Shown here: one piece after another, positions 24,628 to 32,272 of the stretch
Layout of the letters: each line of letters opens with the position of its first letter
Numbering within the stretch: the stretch's first letter is position 1
Source: Nocardioides sp. NBC_00368
GTDB taxonomy: Bacteria > Actinomycetota > Actinomycetes > Propionibacteriales > Nocardioidaceae
Reading direction: 5' to 3'
NCBI RefSeq assembly: GCF_036090055.1
Contig: NZ_CP107970.1
Location: 436,501 to 500,500 of the forward strand
DNA: 64,000 nt
Made by a program: the position numbers and the translations under genes
The notes under the pieces: model-generated
What the model saw: the letters and a program-made list of their open reading frames with translations, nothing else
Databases searched by the model: none
Told to the model about the DNA's origin: nothing

Positions 24628-25935
24628 ATGCACGTGCGCAAGTGGCAAATCGGAGCAGTAACCGCAGGTCTGCTCGTCGCGACCGGCTGTGGTGTGCCGG
24701 GTGGCGGCGGCAGCAACGATGCCGGCGATACCGAAGAGGGAGACGGCAGCATCCAGATCCTCGGTGCGATCCCCGAGGGCGAGGCCGTGGGCCTCAACGC
24801 GGCGCTCAAGACGTTCACCGACGAGACGGGGATCAAGGTCACCTACACCCCGTCCACCGACTTCACGACCGAGATCCGCACCAAGGTCAACGGAAACGAT
24901 GCCCCTGACATCGCGCTCTTCCCGCAGCCCGGTCTGGTCGGCGACCTGACCGAGTCGGGCGACACGCTTCCGCTCGACGATCTCATCGACGTCGACAAGC
25001 TCGACGACGCGATGATCCCGGGCCTGATGGACTCGGTCGAGATCGACGACAAGACCTACGGGGTCCCGATCCGGGTCTCGATGAAGTCGCTGGTCTGGAC
25101 CCCGAAGAACTTCGAGGAGTCCGGCTACAAGACGCCGACGACCTGGGACGAGCTGATGTCGCTCCAGGACGACATCATCGCGAAGGGTCAGACCCCGTGG
25201 TGCTTCGGTGCCGAGGCCGGCGCCGACACCGGCTGGGTCTACACCGACTGGGTCGAGGAGATCGTCCTGCGCCAGGAGGGCCCGGAGTTCTACGACGACT
25301 GGGTCAACCACGAGGTCCCGTTCAACGACCCGAAGATCGTCCAGGCGATCGAGACCATGGGCGAGATCATCAACAAGCCGAAGAACGTACGCGGCGGGGC
25401 CGACGGCACGCTGAGCGAGCCCTTCGGTGACTCGCCCCTGCCGCTGTTCACCGACCCGCCGGGCTGCGAGATGCACCGCCAGGCCAACTTCATCACGACC
25501 TTCTTCCCGAAGGACGTCCAGCAGGATCTGGCCGGCAACGTCGACGTCTTCGCGCTCCCGGGCGACATGGAGGGCGGCTTCGAGGGCACTCCGGTGCTCG
25601 GTGGCGGTGACATGGCGACCGCCTTCACCAACGACACCGACGTGGTCGAGCTGATGGAGTTCTTCGCGTCTCCCGACTTCGGTGCCGAGTGGGCCAAGGC
25701 CGGCGGCTGGCTCTCGCCGAGCACGGAGTTCGACAACTCCAACTATGCCGACCCGATGTTCGGGGAGATCGCGACCCTGCTGCAGGACGCCGACACCTTC
25801 CGCTTCGACGGTTCTGACCTGATGCCCGCGCAGGTCGGCGCCGGCACGTTCTGGAGCGAGATGAACGCCTACGTCGGAGGTGAGAAGAGCGCTCAGGAGG
25901 CTGCCGACGCGATCGAGGAGAGCTGGCGAGGATGA
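24628..25935 (+). CDS. Sugar ABC transporter substrate-binding lipoprotein
   Basis: A 435-residue extracellular solute-binding protein of family 1, closest in style to alpha-glucoside (AglE-type) binding proteins. It has a signal sequence ending in the lipobox VATGC, ITYTPSTDF-like strand (VTYTPSTDFTTEI) and GQTPWCFGAEAGADTGWVYTDWVEE. The ATG at 24628 has GGAGGG 10 nt upstream and directly precedes the signal sequence (MHVRKW). It heads a three-gene operon with two permeases; no ATPase gene is present, so a shared MsiK-type ATPase is expected elsewhere. Confidence 0.9.
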   Translation: MHVRKWQIGAVTAGLLVATGCGVPGGGGSNDAGDTEEGDGSIQILGAIPEGEAVGLNAALKTFTDETGIKVTYTPSTDFTTEIRTKVNGNDAPDIALFPQPGLVGDLTESGDTLPLDDLIDVDKLDDAMIPGLMDSVEIDDKTYGVPIRVSMKSLVWTPKNFEESGYKTPTTWDELMSLQDDIIAKGQTPWCFGAEAGADTGWVYTDWVEEIVLRQEGPEFYDDWVNHEVPFNDPKIVQAIETMGEIINKPKNVRGGADGTLSEPFGDSPLPLFTDPPGCEMHRQANFITTFFPKDVQQDLAGNVDVFALPGDMEGGFEGTPVLGGGDMATAFTNDTDVVELMEFFASPDFGAEWAKAGGWLSPSTEFDNSNYADPMFGEIATLLQDADTFRFDGSDLMPAQVGAGTFWSEMNAYVGGEKSAQEAADAIEESWRG

Positions 25936-26927
25936 GCGATGATCCTTTCCTGAAGATCGTCAACGGCCTGGTCGCGATCGTCCTGGGGGTCGGCGGCACC
26001 GCCGCTCTCTACTGGGTGCTCAACTTCCTGGTGGGGCTGCTCCCCGGCAAGTGGGACAGGCGGATCAAGCCGTACGTCTTCGTCGGCCCGGCCGTCCTGG
26101 TGGTCACCGTCTTCCTGATCTACCCGGCTCTGATGACGGTGATCTTCAGCTTCGCCGATGCCAACAGCATCAACTGGGTGGGCTTCCAGAACTACGTCGA
26201 CCTGTTCCAGGACAAGGAGTTCCTCGGCACGTTGTTCAACAACCTGCTCTGGATCCTCATCGTCCCGGCCGGCAGCGTCATCGTCGGCCTGCTCGTGGCG
26301 GTGCTGGCCGACCGGCTCAAGGCGCTGCCGGAGCGGATCGCGAAGTCGGTCATCTTCATGCCGATGGCGATCAGCTTCGTCGGGGCGAGCACGATCTGGG
26401 GCTTCGTCTACGCGACCCGGTTCGCGCAGGGGGACAAGCAGATCGGGCTCCTCTCGGCGATCTCGACCAGCCTCGGTTTCGAGCCGGTCGCCTGGCTCCG
26501 GATCCAGACCGGCAGCCTCAACGACCTGCTCCTGATCGTCATCATGGTCTGGCTGCAGGCCGGGTTCGCGATGGTGCTGCTCTCCTCGGCGATCAAGGGC
26601 GTCCCCGACGACACCGTCGAGGCTGCCCGCATCGACGGGGCCAGCGAGGTGCAGATCTTCTTCAAGGTCGTCGTGCCGCAGATCTGGCCGACGGTGATCG
26701 TGGTCTTCGTGACCATCCTCATCCTGGTCCTGAAGGTCTTCGACATCGTCTACGTCATGACCGGTGGTCGGTCCGGCACCTCGGTGCTGGCCAACACCTT
26801 CTTCGTCGAGCTCTTCGAGTTCGGTGATGCCGGCCGGGCGGCGGCGGTCGTGGTCGTCCTGATGATCGCCGTGATCCCGGTGATGATCTACCAGATGCGC
26901 CAGTTCAAGAAGCAGGAGGCCCGCTGA
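25932..26927 (+). CDS. Sugar ABC transporter permease 1 (MalF/AglF-type)
   Basis: A 331-residue permease with an extra N-terminal hydrophobic segment (residues about 10-40) and six further helices. The EAA loop EAARIDGASEVQIFFKVVVPQIWP contacts the ATPase. The ATG overlaps the binding-protein stop (ATGA) and the stop overlaps the next ATG by one base. Sequence style suggests an alpha-glucoside or other oligosaccharide; the exact sugar is not determined. Confidence 0.92.
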   Translation: MSDDPFLKIVNGLVAIVLGVGGTAALYWVLNFLVGLLPGKWDRRIKPYVFVGPAVLVVTVFLIYPALMTVIFSFADANSINWVGFQNYVDLFQDKEFLGTLFNNLLWILIVPAGSVIVGLLVAVLADRLKALPERIAKSVIFMPMAISFVGASTIWGFVYATRFAQGDKQIGLLSAISTSLGFEPVAWLRIQTGSLNDLLLIVIMVWLQAGFAMVLLSSAIKGVPDDTVEAARIDGASEVQIFFKVVVPQIWPTVIVVFVTILILVLKVFDIVYVMTGGRSGTSVLANTFFVELFEFGDAGRAAAVVVVLMIAVIPVMIYQMRQFKKQEAR

Positions 26928-27766
26928 TGAAGCAGCTCACCATGGGCGGCCTCGCTGTCCGCGTCGCCATCATCCTGCTGTGCGTCCTCTGGTTCATCCC
27001 GACCCTCGGGCTGCTGGTCTCGTCGTTCCGCGACGAGGCCGACGTCAAGACGTCGGGCTGGTGGACGGTCATCACCGACCCGTTCTCCCAGTGGACGCTG
27101 GACAGCTACTCCCAGGTCCTCGAGAGCGGGATGGGCAACGCGTTCGTGAACTCGATCGTCGTCTCGGTTCCGGCGACGCTGCTGCCGATCATGATCGCTG
27201 CGTTCGCTGCGTACGCGTTCACGTTCATGCGGTTCTGGGGACGGAACGTGCTGTTCATGCTGATCGTCGGGCTGCTGGTCGTGCCCTTGCAGGTGGCCTT
27301 CGTGCCCCTGCTCAACCTGTTCAGCGACTACGACCTCAACGGCACCTTCCTCGCGGTGTGGCTTGCCCACACCGGGTTCGGGATGCCGCTGGCGGTCTAC
27401 ATCCTGCGCAACTACATGTCGAGCCTGCCGCACGAGATCATCGAGTCGGCCGAGATCGACGGGGCGTCCCACTTCCAGACCTTCTGGAGACTGATCGTGC
27501 CGATGTCGGTGCCCGCGCTGGCGGCGTTCGCGATCTTCCAGTTCCTCTGGGTGTGGAACGACCTCCTCGTCGCTCTCATCTTCCTCGGGGCGGGTGACAA
27601 CGAGGTCGTCACGATCACGCTGCGTGACCTGATCGGCGACAAGGGCCAGGAGTGGCACCTGCTCACCGCGGGTGCGTTCATCACCATGACGGTGCCGCTG
27701 CTCGTGTTCTTCTCGCTGCAGCGCTACTTCGTCCGTGGACTGACCGCTGGTTCCGTGAAGGGCTGA
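26927..27766 (+). CDS. Sugar ABC transporter permease 2 (MalG/AglG-type)
   Basis: A 279-residue permease with six helices and the EAA loop ESAEIDGASHFQTFWRLIVP. It partners permease 1, with a TGATG junction. The C-terminus FVRGLTAGSVKG is typical of MalG-like subunits. It is the last gene of the operon; the 75-bp gap to the convergent acyl-CoA dehydrogenase gene includes CACACGGCGGGCGTCATG and GGCATGGCGCCCGCCGCGT, which could form a terminator hairpin. Confidence 0.92.
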   Translation: MKQLTMGGLAVRVAIILLCVLWFIPTLGLLVSSFRDEADVKTSGWWTVITDPFSQWTLDSYSQVLESGMGNAFVNSIVVSVPATLLPIMIAAFAAYAFTFMRFWGRNVLFMLIVGLLVVPLQVAFVPLLNLFSDYDLNGTFLAVWLAHTGFGMPLAVYILRNYMSSLPHEIIESAEIDGASHFQTFWRLIVPMSVPALAAFAIFQFLWVWNDLLVALIFLGAGDNEVVTITLRDLIGDKGQEWHLLTAGAFITMTVPLLVFFSLQRYFVRGLTAGSVKG

Positions 27767-27841
27767 GGTTCGTCCGCACACGGCGGGCGTCATGTCTCCT
27801 CGGGGGCATGGCGCCCGCCGCGTCGTAGGCCGACGCGATCG

Positions 27842-29503
27842 CTACAGGGTCGGTGTCGCCCGCTGCACGACGGCCTTCTGGTCCCCACCGGCGAGCATGC
27901 CGTACGTCCCACCGTGCCCGGACAGCCGGCTGGCGCAGAAGATGTCGGCGACCTCCTCGGGCCCGTAGCGGACCAGGAGGCTTCCCTGGAGAAGCGTGGC
28001 CATGCTGCCGGCCAGTCGCCTGGCAGAGCGCTCCAGCTCCTCGGGGCTGCCCATCGACTCGCCCAGCAGGGCAAGGGTGGAGTCGACGGCCCGGTCATAG
28101 CGCCGGTCGGCGCCCTTGGCGCCGCCCACCTCGGTGATCCAGGCGTCGAGGACCGAGGGCTCGCGCTGGATCGCGCGCAGGACATCGAGGGCGTTGACGT
28201 TGCCGGAGCCCTCCCAGACCGAGTTGAGAGGGGACTCGCGGAAGAGCAGCGGCATCACCGACTCCTCGACGTAGCCGTTGCCGCCCAGGCACTCCAGCGC
28301 CTCCGCGACGTGGGCGGGGGTGCGCTTGCAGACCCAGAACTTCGCCAACGGCAGGCCGATGCGGCGCAGTGCCTGCTCGTGCAGGTCCTCAGGTCGGTCG
28401 ACCGCCGCGGCCAGGCGCATCGCCAGCGCGGTGGCCGCCTCGGACTCGACGGCCAGATCGGCGACCACGTTCTGCATCAGTGGCTTGTCCGCCAGGGCGC
28501 CGCCGAAGGCGGAGCGGTGGGCGACGTGCCAGCTCGCCTCGGCCACGGCACGGCGCATCAGCGAGGCCGAGCCCAGCACGCAGTCGAGACGGGTGGCGGC
28601 GACCATCTCGATGATGGTGCGTACGCCGCGTCCCTCCGCGCCGAGCCGGTAGGCCGTCGTGCCGCGGAACTCGAGCTCCGAGCTCGCGTTCGATCGGTTG
28701 CCGAGCTTGTCCTTGAGCCGCACCACGTCCAGGCGGTTGCGCTCGCCGCCGGGCAGGACCCGGGGGAGCAGGAAGCAGGTCAGTCCCTCCGGCGCCTGGG
28801 CCAGCACCAGGAAGACGTCGTTCATCGGGGCCGAGGTGAACCACTTGTGCCCGTGCAGCTCGTAGGTGTCGCCGCCCAGGGGATGGGCCTCGGTGATGTT
28901 CTGGCGTACGTCCGAGCCACCCTGCTTCTCGGTCATCCCCATGCCCGCCAGGGCGCCGAGCTTCTCGGCCGGGTCGCGCAGGCCGAAGTCGTAGATCGTG
29001 GAGGCGAGCCTGGGCACCCACTCCGCGGCGAGGGAATCGCTGGCGCGCAGCGCGGGGACGGCTGCGTACGTCATGGAGATGGGGCACAGGTGGCCCGGCT
29101 CGGTCTGGGACCACGCCAGGAACCCCGCGGCGCGGCGTACGTGGGCGTGCCTCGCCCCATGGCCGGCACCCGTCTCCGCCGGCGTCCACGGCGCCGCGGC
29201 CAGGCCGTGGCCGACGGCCCGCTCCATCAGCCAGTGCCAGGAGGGATGGAAGGAGACCTCGTCGACGCGGTTGCCGTAGCGGTCGTAGGGGACCAGCTCG
29301 GGGTGGAAGCGGTTGGCGAGGCGGCCGTGCTCCTGCGCCTCGGCGCTGCCGGCCTCTGCGCCCAGCGGGACCAGCGAGTCGAGGGTCTCCTCATCGGCAT
29401 GGCGCACGACCGCCGCGGAGAGGGCGGCGTCGCCGGTGACGACGTTGTGACCCGCGAGCGGCGGAGCCTGGTTGGTGACACGACGGATGTCGGAGGCACT
29501 CAT
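27842..29503 (-). CDS. AidB-like acyl-CoA dehydrogenase family protein
   Basis: A 553-residue flavoprotein of the AidB branch: N-terminal NQAPPLAGHNVVTGDAAL, AGMGMTEKQGGSDVRQN, HGHKWFTSAPMNDVFLVLA and ECLGGNGYVEESVMPLLFRE. AidB in E. coli is induced by alkylation and binds DNA; here a similar protective role or an acyl-CoA dehydrogenase role is possible. TATCGT (29511-29516 on the minus strand) lies 7 nt before the ATG, a leaderless pattern. It is divergent from the potassium channel gene with only 37 bp between starts. Confidence 0.88.
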   Translation of the reverse strand: MSASDIRRVTNQAPPLAGHNVVTGDAALSAAVVRHADEETLDSLVPLGAEAGSAEAQEHGRLANRFHPELVPYDRYGNRVDEVSFHPSWHWLMERAVGHGLAAAPWTPAETGAGHGARHAHVRRAAGFLAWSQTEPGHLCPISMTYAAVPALRASDSLAAEWVPRLASTIYDFGLRDPAEKLGALAGMGMTEKQGGSDVRQNITEAHPLGGDTYELHGHKWFTSAPMNDVFLVLAQAPEGLTCFLLPRVLPGGERNRLDVVRLKDKLGNRSNASSELEFRGTTAYRLGAEGRGVRTIIEMVAATRLDCVLGSASLMRRAVAEASWHVAHRSAFGGALADKPLMQNVVADLAVESEAATALAMRLAAAVDRPEDLHEQALRRIGLPLAKFWVCKRTPAHVAEALECLGGNGYVEESVMPLLFRESPLNSVWEGSGNVNALDVLRAIQREPSVLDAWITEVGGAKGADRRYDRAVDSTLALLGESMGSPEELERSARRLAGSMATLLQGSLLVRYGPEEVADIFCASRLSGHGGTYGMLAGGDQKAVVQRATPTL

Positions 29504-29540
29504 ACGAGAGACGATAGAGGCTTGCCTATAGGGTCGGGAC

Positions 29541-30635
29541 GTGTCCGAGACAAGCGCATACGCCCCCAAGTGGGCCGGGGTCGAGCAGGTCGCTCTTCCG
29601 GAGACGGTGCGGTCGCCGTGGTGGCAGCTCGGACGCCGGCTGCTGGCCGCGATGGCGATCCTGGTCGGCACGGTCCTGCTGGTCTACTTCGACCGCGACG
29701 CCTATGCCGACAACAACGACCCCACGGGCCAGATCAGCCTGATGGACGCGATCTACTACACGACGGTCACGCTGAGCACGACCGGCTACGGCGACATCGC
29801 GCCGGTCGCCGACCACGCGCGGATGATCAACGCGTTCATCATCACGCCGGCTCGCATCGCGTTCCTGGTGCTGCTGATCGGCACCACCCTCGAGGTCCTC
29901 ACCAAGCAGGGCCGTGACCTCATCCGAGTCGCTCGCTGGAGGAAGAAGATGTCCCAGCACATCGTCGTCGTGGGATACGGCACCAAGGGCCGCAGCGCTG
30001 TCGAGACGCTGCTCAGCAACGGTGCCGACCCCGAGGAGTTCGTCGTTGTCGACCCCGACCCGGTGGCGCGCTCGGACGCCCACTCCGACGGGATCGCGGT
30101 GGTCACCGGCGATGCGACCCGGCGCGAAGTGCTGATGCGGGCGGGGGTCAAGGACGCGGAGCAGGTCATCATCACCACCAACCGCGACGACTCCAACGTG
30201 CTCACGATCCTGACCGTGCGACAGATCAACCCCGAGGCCTGGATCGTCGCCGCCGCGCGGGAGCGGGAGAACGCCCCGCTGATGAAGCAGTCGGGCGCCG
30301 ACTCGGTGATCACCTCCGCCGACGCGGTTGGCCGGCTGATGGGTCTGTCCACCATCTCCCCGACCCTCGGCTCGGTCATGGAGGACCTGCTCAACTCCGG
30401 AATCGGACTGGAGGTCGCCGAGCGCGACCTGCTGGTCAACGAGGTCGGCAAACAGCCGCAGCAGCTCGCCGACCAGGTGATCGCGGTCGTACGCGACGAG
30501 AAGGTCTTCCGCTACTTCGACCCGGTCGTCGGCACGCTGTCGCGAGGGGACCGGCTGATCGTGGTGCGGGCGGCGAAGGAACTGCCCTGGGCGCCGCGGC
30601 CGGGCACGCACGGCGAAGACACGGCTGAGGCGTAG
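29541..30635 (+). CDS. Potassium channel protein with RCK/TrkA-N domain
   Basis: A 364-residue two-helix potassium channel. It has TM1 around residues 33-52, the selectivity filter in VTLSTTGYGDIAP, TM2 ending LVLLIGTTLEVL, and a cytosolic RCK domain with the nucleotide motif VVVGYGTKGRSAVE and an RCK-C domain at the end. It should conduct K+ under ligand control. The GTG at 29541 follows TAGGGT (29529-29534) by 6 nt, a leaderless pattern. Confidence 0.93.
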   Translation: MSETSAYAPKWAGVEQVALPETVRSPWWQLGRRLLAAMAILVGTVLLVYFDRDAYADNNDPTGQISLMDAIYYTTVTLSTTGYGDIAPVADHARMINAFIITPARIAFLVLLIGTTLEVLTKQGRDLIRVARWRKKMSQHIVVVGYGTKGRSAVETLLSNGADPEEFVVVDPDPVARSDAHSDGIAVVTGDATRREVLMRAGVKDAEQVIITTNRDDSNVLTILTVRQINPEAWIVAAARERENAPLMKQSGADSVITSADAVGRLMGLSTISPTLGSVMEDLLNSGIGLEVAERDLLVNEVGKQPQQLADQVIAVVRDEKVFRYFDPVVGTLSRGDRLIVVRAAKELPWAPRPGTHGEDTAEA

Positions 30636-30660
30636 TCGCCAGCAGAAGACCCGGCAAAAC

Positions 30661-30701
30661 AGAAGTCAGCCGCTGGCGTCTCGGGTCACCAGCGGCTGAC
30701 A
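30661..30701 (-). ncRNA. Candidate small RNA/promoter-hairpin element, copy 1
   Basis: The 41-nt sequence is the exact reverse complement of 31232-31272. It folds as GTCAGCCGCTGG/CCAGCGGCTGAC with a 12-nt loop and is followed on the minus strand by TTCTGTTTT, like an intrinsic terminator. TTGAAG (30731-30736), 17 bp, and TAATGT (30708-30713) place a transcription start at about 30701, exactly the first conserved base. A very short RNA is inferred; a simple terminator is the alternative. Confidence 0.35.
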
Positions 30702-30848
30702 TGGAAAACATTAGCCGACGATCCGGCGTGCTTCAAAGAGTCGATCTGCAGTTTTATGAAGATGGCCCGGATGGGCTATGCCGGATAGTCCGAGGCGGTG
30801 GCGCGTGGCGGTTTCGGCGGCGACCGGCGCGCCTGGGATGATGGACGC

Positions 30849-31133
30849 ATGACCGAGGCGCCCCACAGCCCCGGGCCTGCCGACGAGCAGCCGGGCCTGT
30901 CCGAGAACGAGAAGCGACTGCTCGACTTCGAGCGCTCCTGGTGGTCGGCCGGCACCGGCCGCGACGAGGCCGTCCGGGAGCAGCTGGGGATGAGCGCTGC
31001 CGACTACCACCGCGCCGTCAACGACCTGATCGACAAGCCCGAGGCGCTCGCCTACGACGGCGTCCTCGTGCGCCGCCTGCGTCGCCAGCGTGACGCGCGG
31101 CGTACGCAACGTTCGAAGAGTCCGCGGCAGTAG
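30849..31133 (+). CDS. DUF3263 protein
   Basis: A 94-residue protein: LSENEKRLLDFERSWW, AVREQLGMSAADYHRAVNDLID and a basic C-terminus VRRLRRQRDARRTQR. This is the DUF3263 family of small actinobacterial proteins, whose helix pattern suggests nucleic acid binding. The function is not established. It is bracketed by outward-pointing copies of the promoter-hairpin element. The start is the ATG of MTEAPHSPG. Confidence 0.82.
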   Translation: MTEAPHSPGPADEQPGLSENEKRLLDFERSWWSAGTGRDEAVREQLGMSAADYHRAVNDLIDKPEALAYDGVLVRRLRRQRDARRTQRSKSPRQ

Positions 31134-31170
31134 CTCTGCCGGACTACTTTCCATGGTCCGTCGGAATCAT

Positions 31171-31200
31171 TTGCACACTTTTGCATTGCAGGTGCTTGCA
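31171..31200 (+). promoter_or_regulatory. Phased TTGCA cluster
   Basis: TTGCA occurs at 31171, 31181, 31186 and 31196, that is at spacings of 10, 5 and 10 bp. The last copy doubles as the -35 box (TTGCAT) of the predicted promoter of the right-hand hairpin element. It is probably a protein-binding array. Confidence 0.4.
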
Positions 31201-31225
31201 TAGTCGCCGATCTGTCGGCTAACGT
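31196..31225 (+). promoter_or_regulatory. Predicted promoter of right-hand hairpin element
   Basis: TTGCAT (31196-31201), 18 bp, TAACGT (31220-31225). The predicted start at about 31232 is the first base of the 41-nt conserved hairpin. The -10 region is conserved between the two copies (CGGCTAACGTT and CGGCTAATGTT). Confidence 0.45.
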
Positions 31226-31231
31226 TCTTCT

Positions 31232-31272
31232 TGTCAGCCGCTGGTGACCCGAGACGCCAGCGGCTGACTTCT
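31232..31272 (+). ncRNA. Candidate small RNA/promoter-hairpin element, copy 2
   Basis: Exact inverted copy of 30661-30701: a 12-bp stem with a 12-nt loop, followed by TTCTATTT. Similarity continues upstream through the -10 box to about 31206. It could end at its own hairpin (about 45 nt) or run to the palindrome at 31411-31446. It could also act as the terminator of the DUF3263 gene. Confidence 0.35.
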
Positions 31273-31410
31273 ATTTCGGCCCAGTTCCCGACGCGCCGTG
31301 GCAGGCGAACGCCTCCGGCAAGGCCTTGGCTGAACGGCCACGGCATCACCGGCCCCGGCTCGCTCTGGCAGTCGGTCACCCTCGCCTCACCCTGTCGTGG
31401 GCGTGAAAGC

Positions 31411-31446
31411 ACGGCGCCCCGCTCCCGATCGGGAGCGGGGCGCCGT
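31411..31446. terminator. Palindromic terminator after map
   Basis: A fully symmetrical 36-bp palindrome (ACGGCGCCCC...GGGGCGCCGT) 16 bp beyond the stop of the minus-strand map gene. It has no T-run, as is usual for many actinobacterial terminators. Confidence 0.75.
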
Positions 31447-31461
31447 CGCGTGCGTCGTGGA

Positions 31462-32235
31462 TCAGTCGCTGTCGCGCGCGGTGAGGATGAGCGGGCCGTC
31501 CTCGGTGATCGCGACGGTGTGCTCCATGTGGGCGCCGCGGGACCCGTCGGCGCTGCGCAGGGTCCAGCCGTCGGGGTCGGTGAAGATCTCGTCGGTGGTG
31601 TGCAGGAACCACGGCTCGATCGCGATGACGAGACCGGGCTGCAGCTTGAAGCCGCGGCCGGGGCGGCCGTCGTTGGCGATGTGCGGGTCGCCGTGCATCG
31701 TGCGGCCGACGCCGTGGCCACCGAACTGGGTGTTGATCTTGAGGCCCTTGGCGCGGGCGACGCCGGCGATCGCGTGGGAGATGTCGCCGACCTTGTTGCC
31801 GACCCGCGCGGCGTCGATGCCCGCGGCGAGCGCCTGGGTGGTGGTCTCGATCAGGTCGAGGTCCTCCTGGCGGGGCGTGCCGACGACGACGGAGAGGGCC
31901 GAGTCGGAGACCCAGCCGTCGACGCTGGCGGCGAAGTCGACGCTGAGCAGGTCGCCGTCCTGGAGCTTGTAGTCGAAGGGCAGGCCGTGCAGCACGCCGT
32001 CGTTGACGGAGGTGCAGAGCACCTTGCCGAACGGCATCGCGCCGAAGCTCGGGTGGTAGTCGATGTAGCACGACTCCGCGCCGCGGTCCTTGATCATCTT
32101 GTGCGCCAGCTCGTCGAGCTCGAGCAGGTTCACACCCACGGCGGCGTGCTCGCGGAGTGCGGTCAGGACATCGGCCACGAATCGGCCGGCGGGCTTCATC
32201 TGCTCGATCTGGGTCGGCGTGCGCAGTTCGATCAC
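31462..32235 (-). CDS. map: Methionine aminopeptidase, type I
   Basis: A 257-residue type I enzyme with the metal ligands visible in order: VDFAASVDGWVSDSA (two Asp), FGGHGVGRTMHGDP (His), IAIEPW (Glu) and AHMEHT (Glu). It removes the initiator Met. The GTG at 32235 is preferred over the GTG two codons earlier because it gives the usual start M-IELRTPTQIEQM and lies 6 nt after TAGTCT (32242-32247), a leaderless pattern. A perfect palindrome (32250-32266) sits just upstream of that -10 box. Confidence 0.95.
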   Translation of the reverse strand: MIELRTPTQIEQMKPAGRFVADVLTALREHAAVGVNLLELDELAHKMIKDRGAESCYIDYHPSFGAMPFGKVLCTSVNDGVLHGLPFDYKLQDGDLLSVDFAASVDGWVSDSALSVVVGTPRQEDLDLIETTTQALAAGIDAARVGNKVGDISHAIAGVARAKGLKINTQFGGHGVGRTMHGDPHIANDGRPGRGFKLQPGLVIAIEPWFLHTTDEIFTDPDGWTLRSADGSRGAHMEHTVAITEDGPLILTARDSD

Positions 32236-32249
32236 AGGCACAGACTATC

Positions 32250-32266
32250 CTGAGAACGGTTCTCAG
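32250..32266. promoter_or_regulatory. 17-bp palindrome in the map promoter
   Basis: CTGAGAACGGTTCTCAG, 8-bp arms around one base. It fills the spacer just upstream of the predicted -10 box of map and lies 6 bp beyond the stop of the sigma factor gene, so it could be an operator of map or a terminator hairpin for the sigma gene. The short arms and the position favour an operator. Confidence 0.45.
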
Positions 32267-32272
32267 TAGAAC

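Larger units (their letters stand above)
31134..31461. other. 328-bp gap without protein gene
   Basis: No convincing coding sequence. From left to right it holds the TTGCA cluster (31171-31200), the second promoter-hairpin element (31232-31272), about 140 bp without recognised features, and the palindromic terminator after map (31411-31446). Confidence 0.7.

Noticed and set aside
30661..31272. Insertion sequence or MITE with terminal inverted repeats around DUF3263
   Set aside because: No target-site duplication is visible, DUF3263 is a common actinobacterial gene, and the inverted units include conserved -10 boxes, which fits duplicated transcription units better.
31277..31410. Possible gene or riboswitch in the gap before map
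   Set aside because: Frames show no family resemblance or start signals, and I could not match the segment to a known riboswitch.
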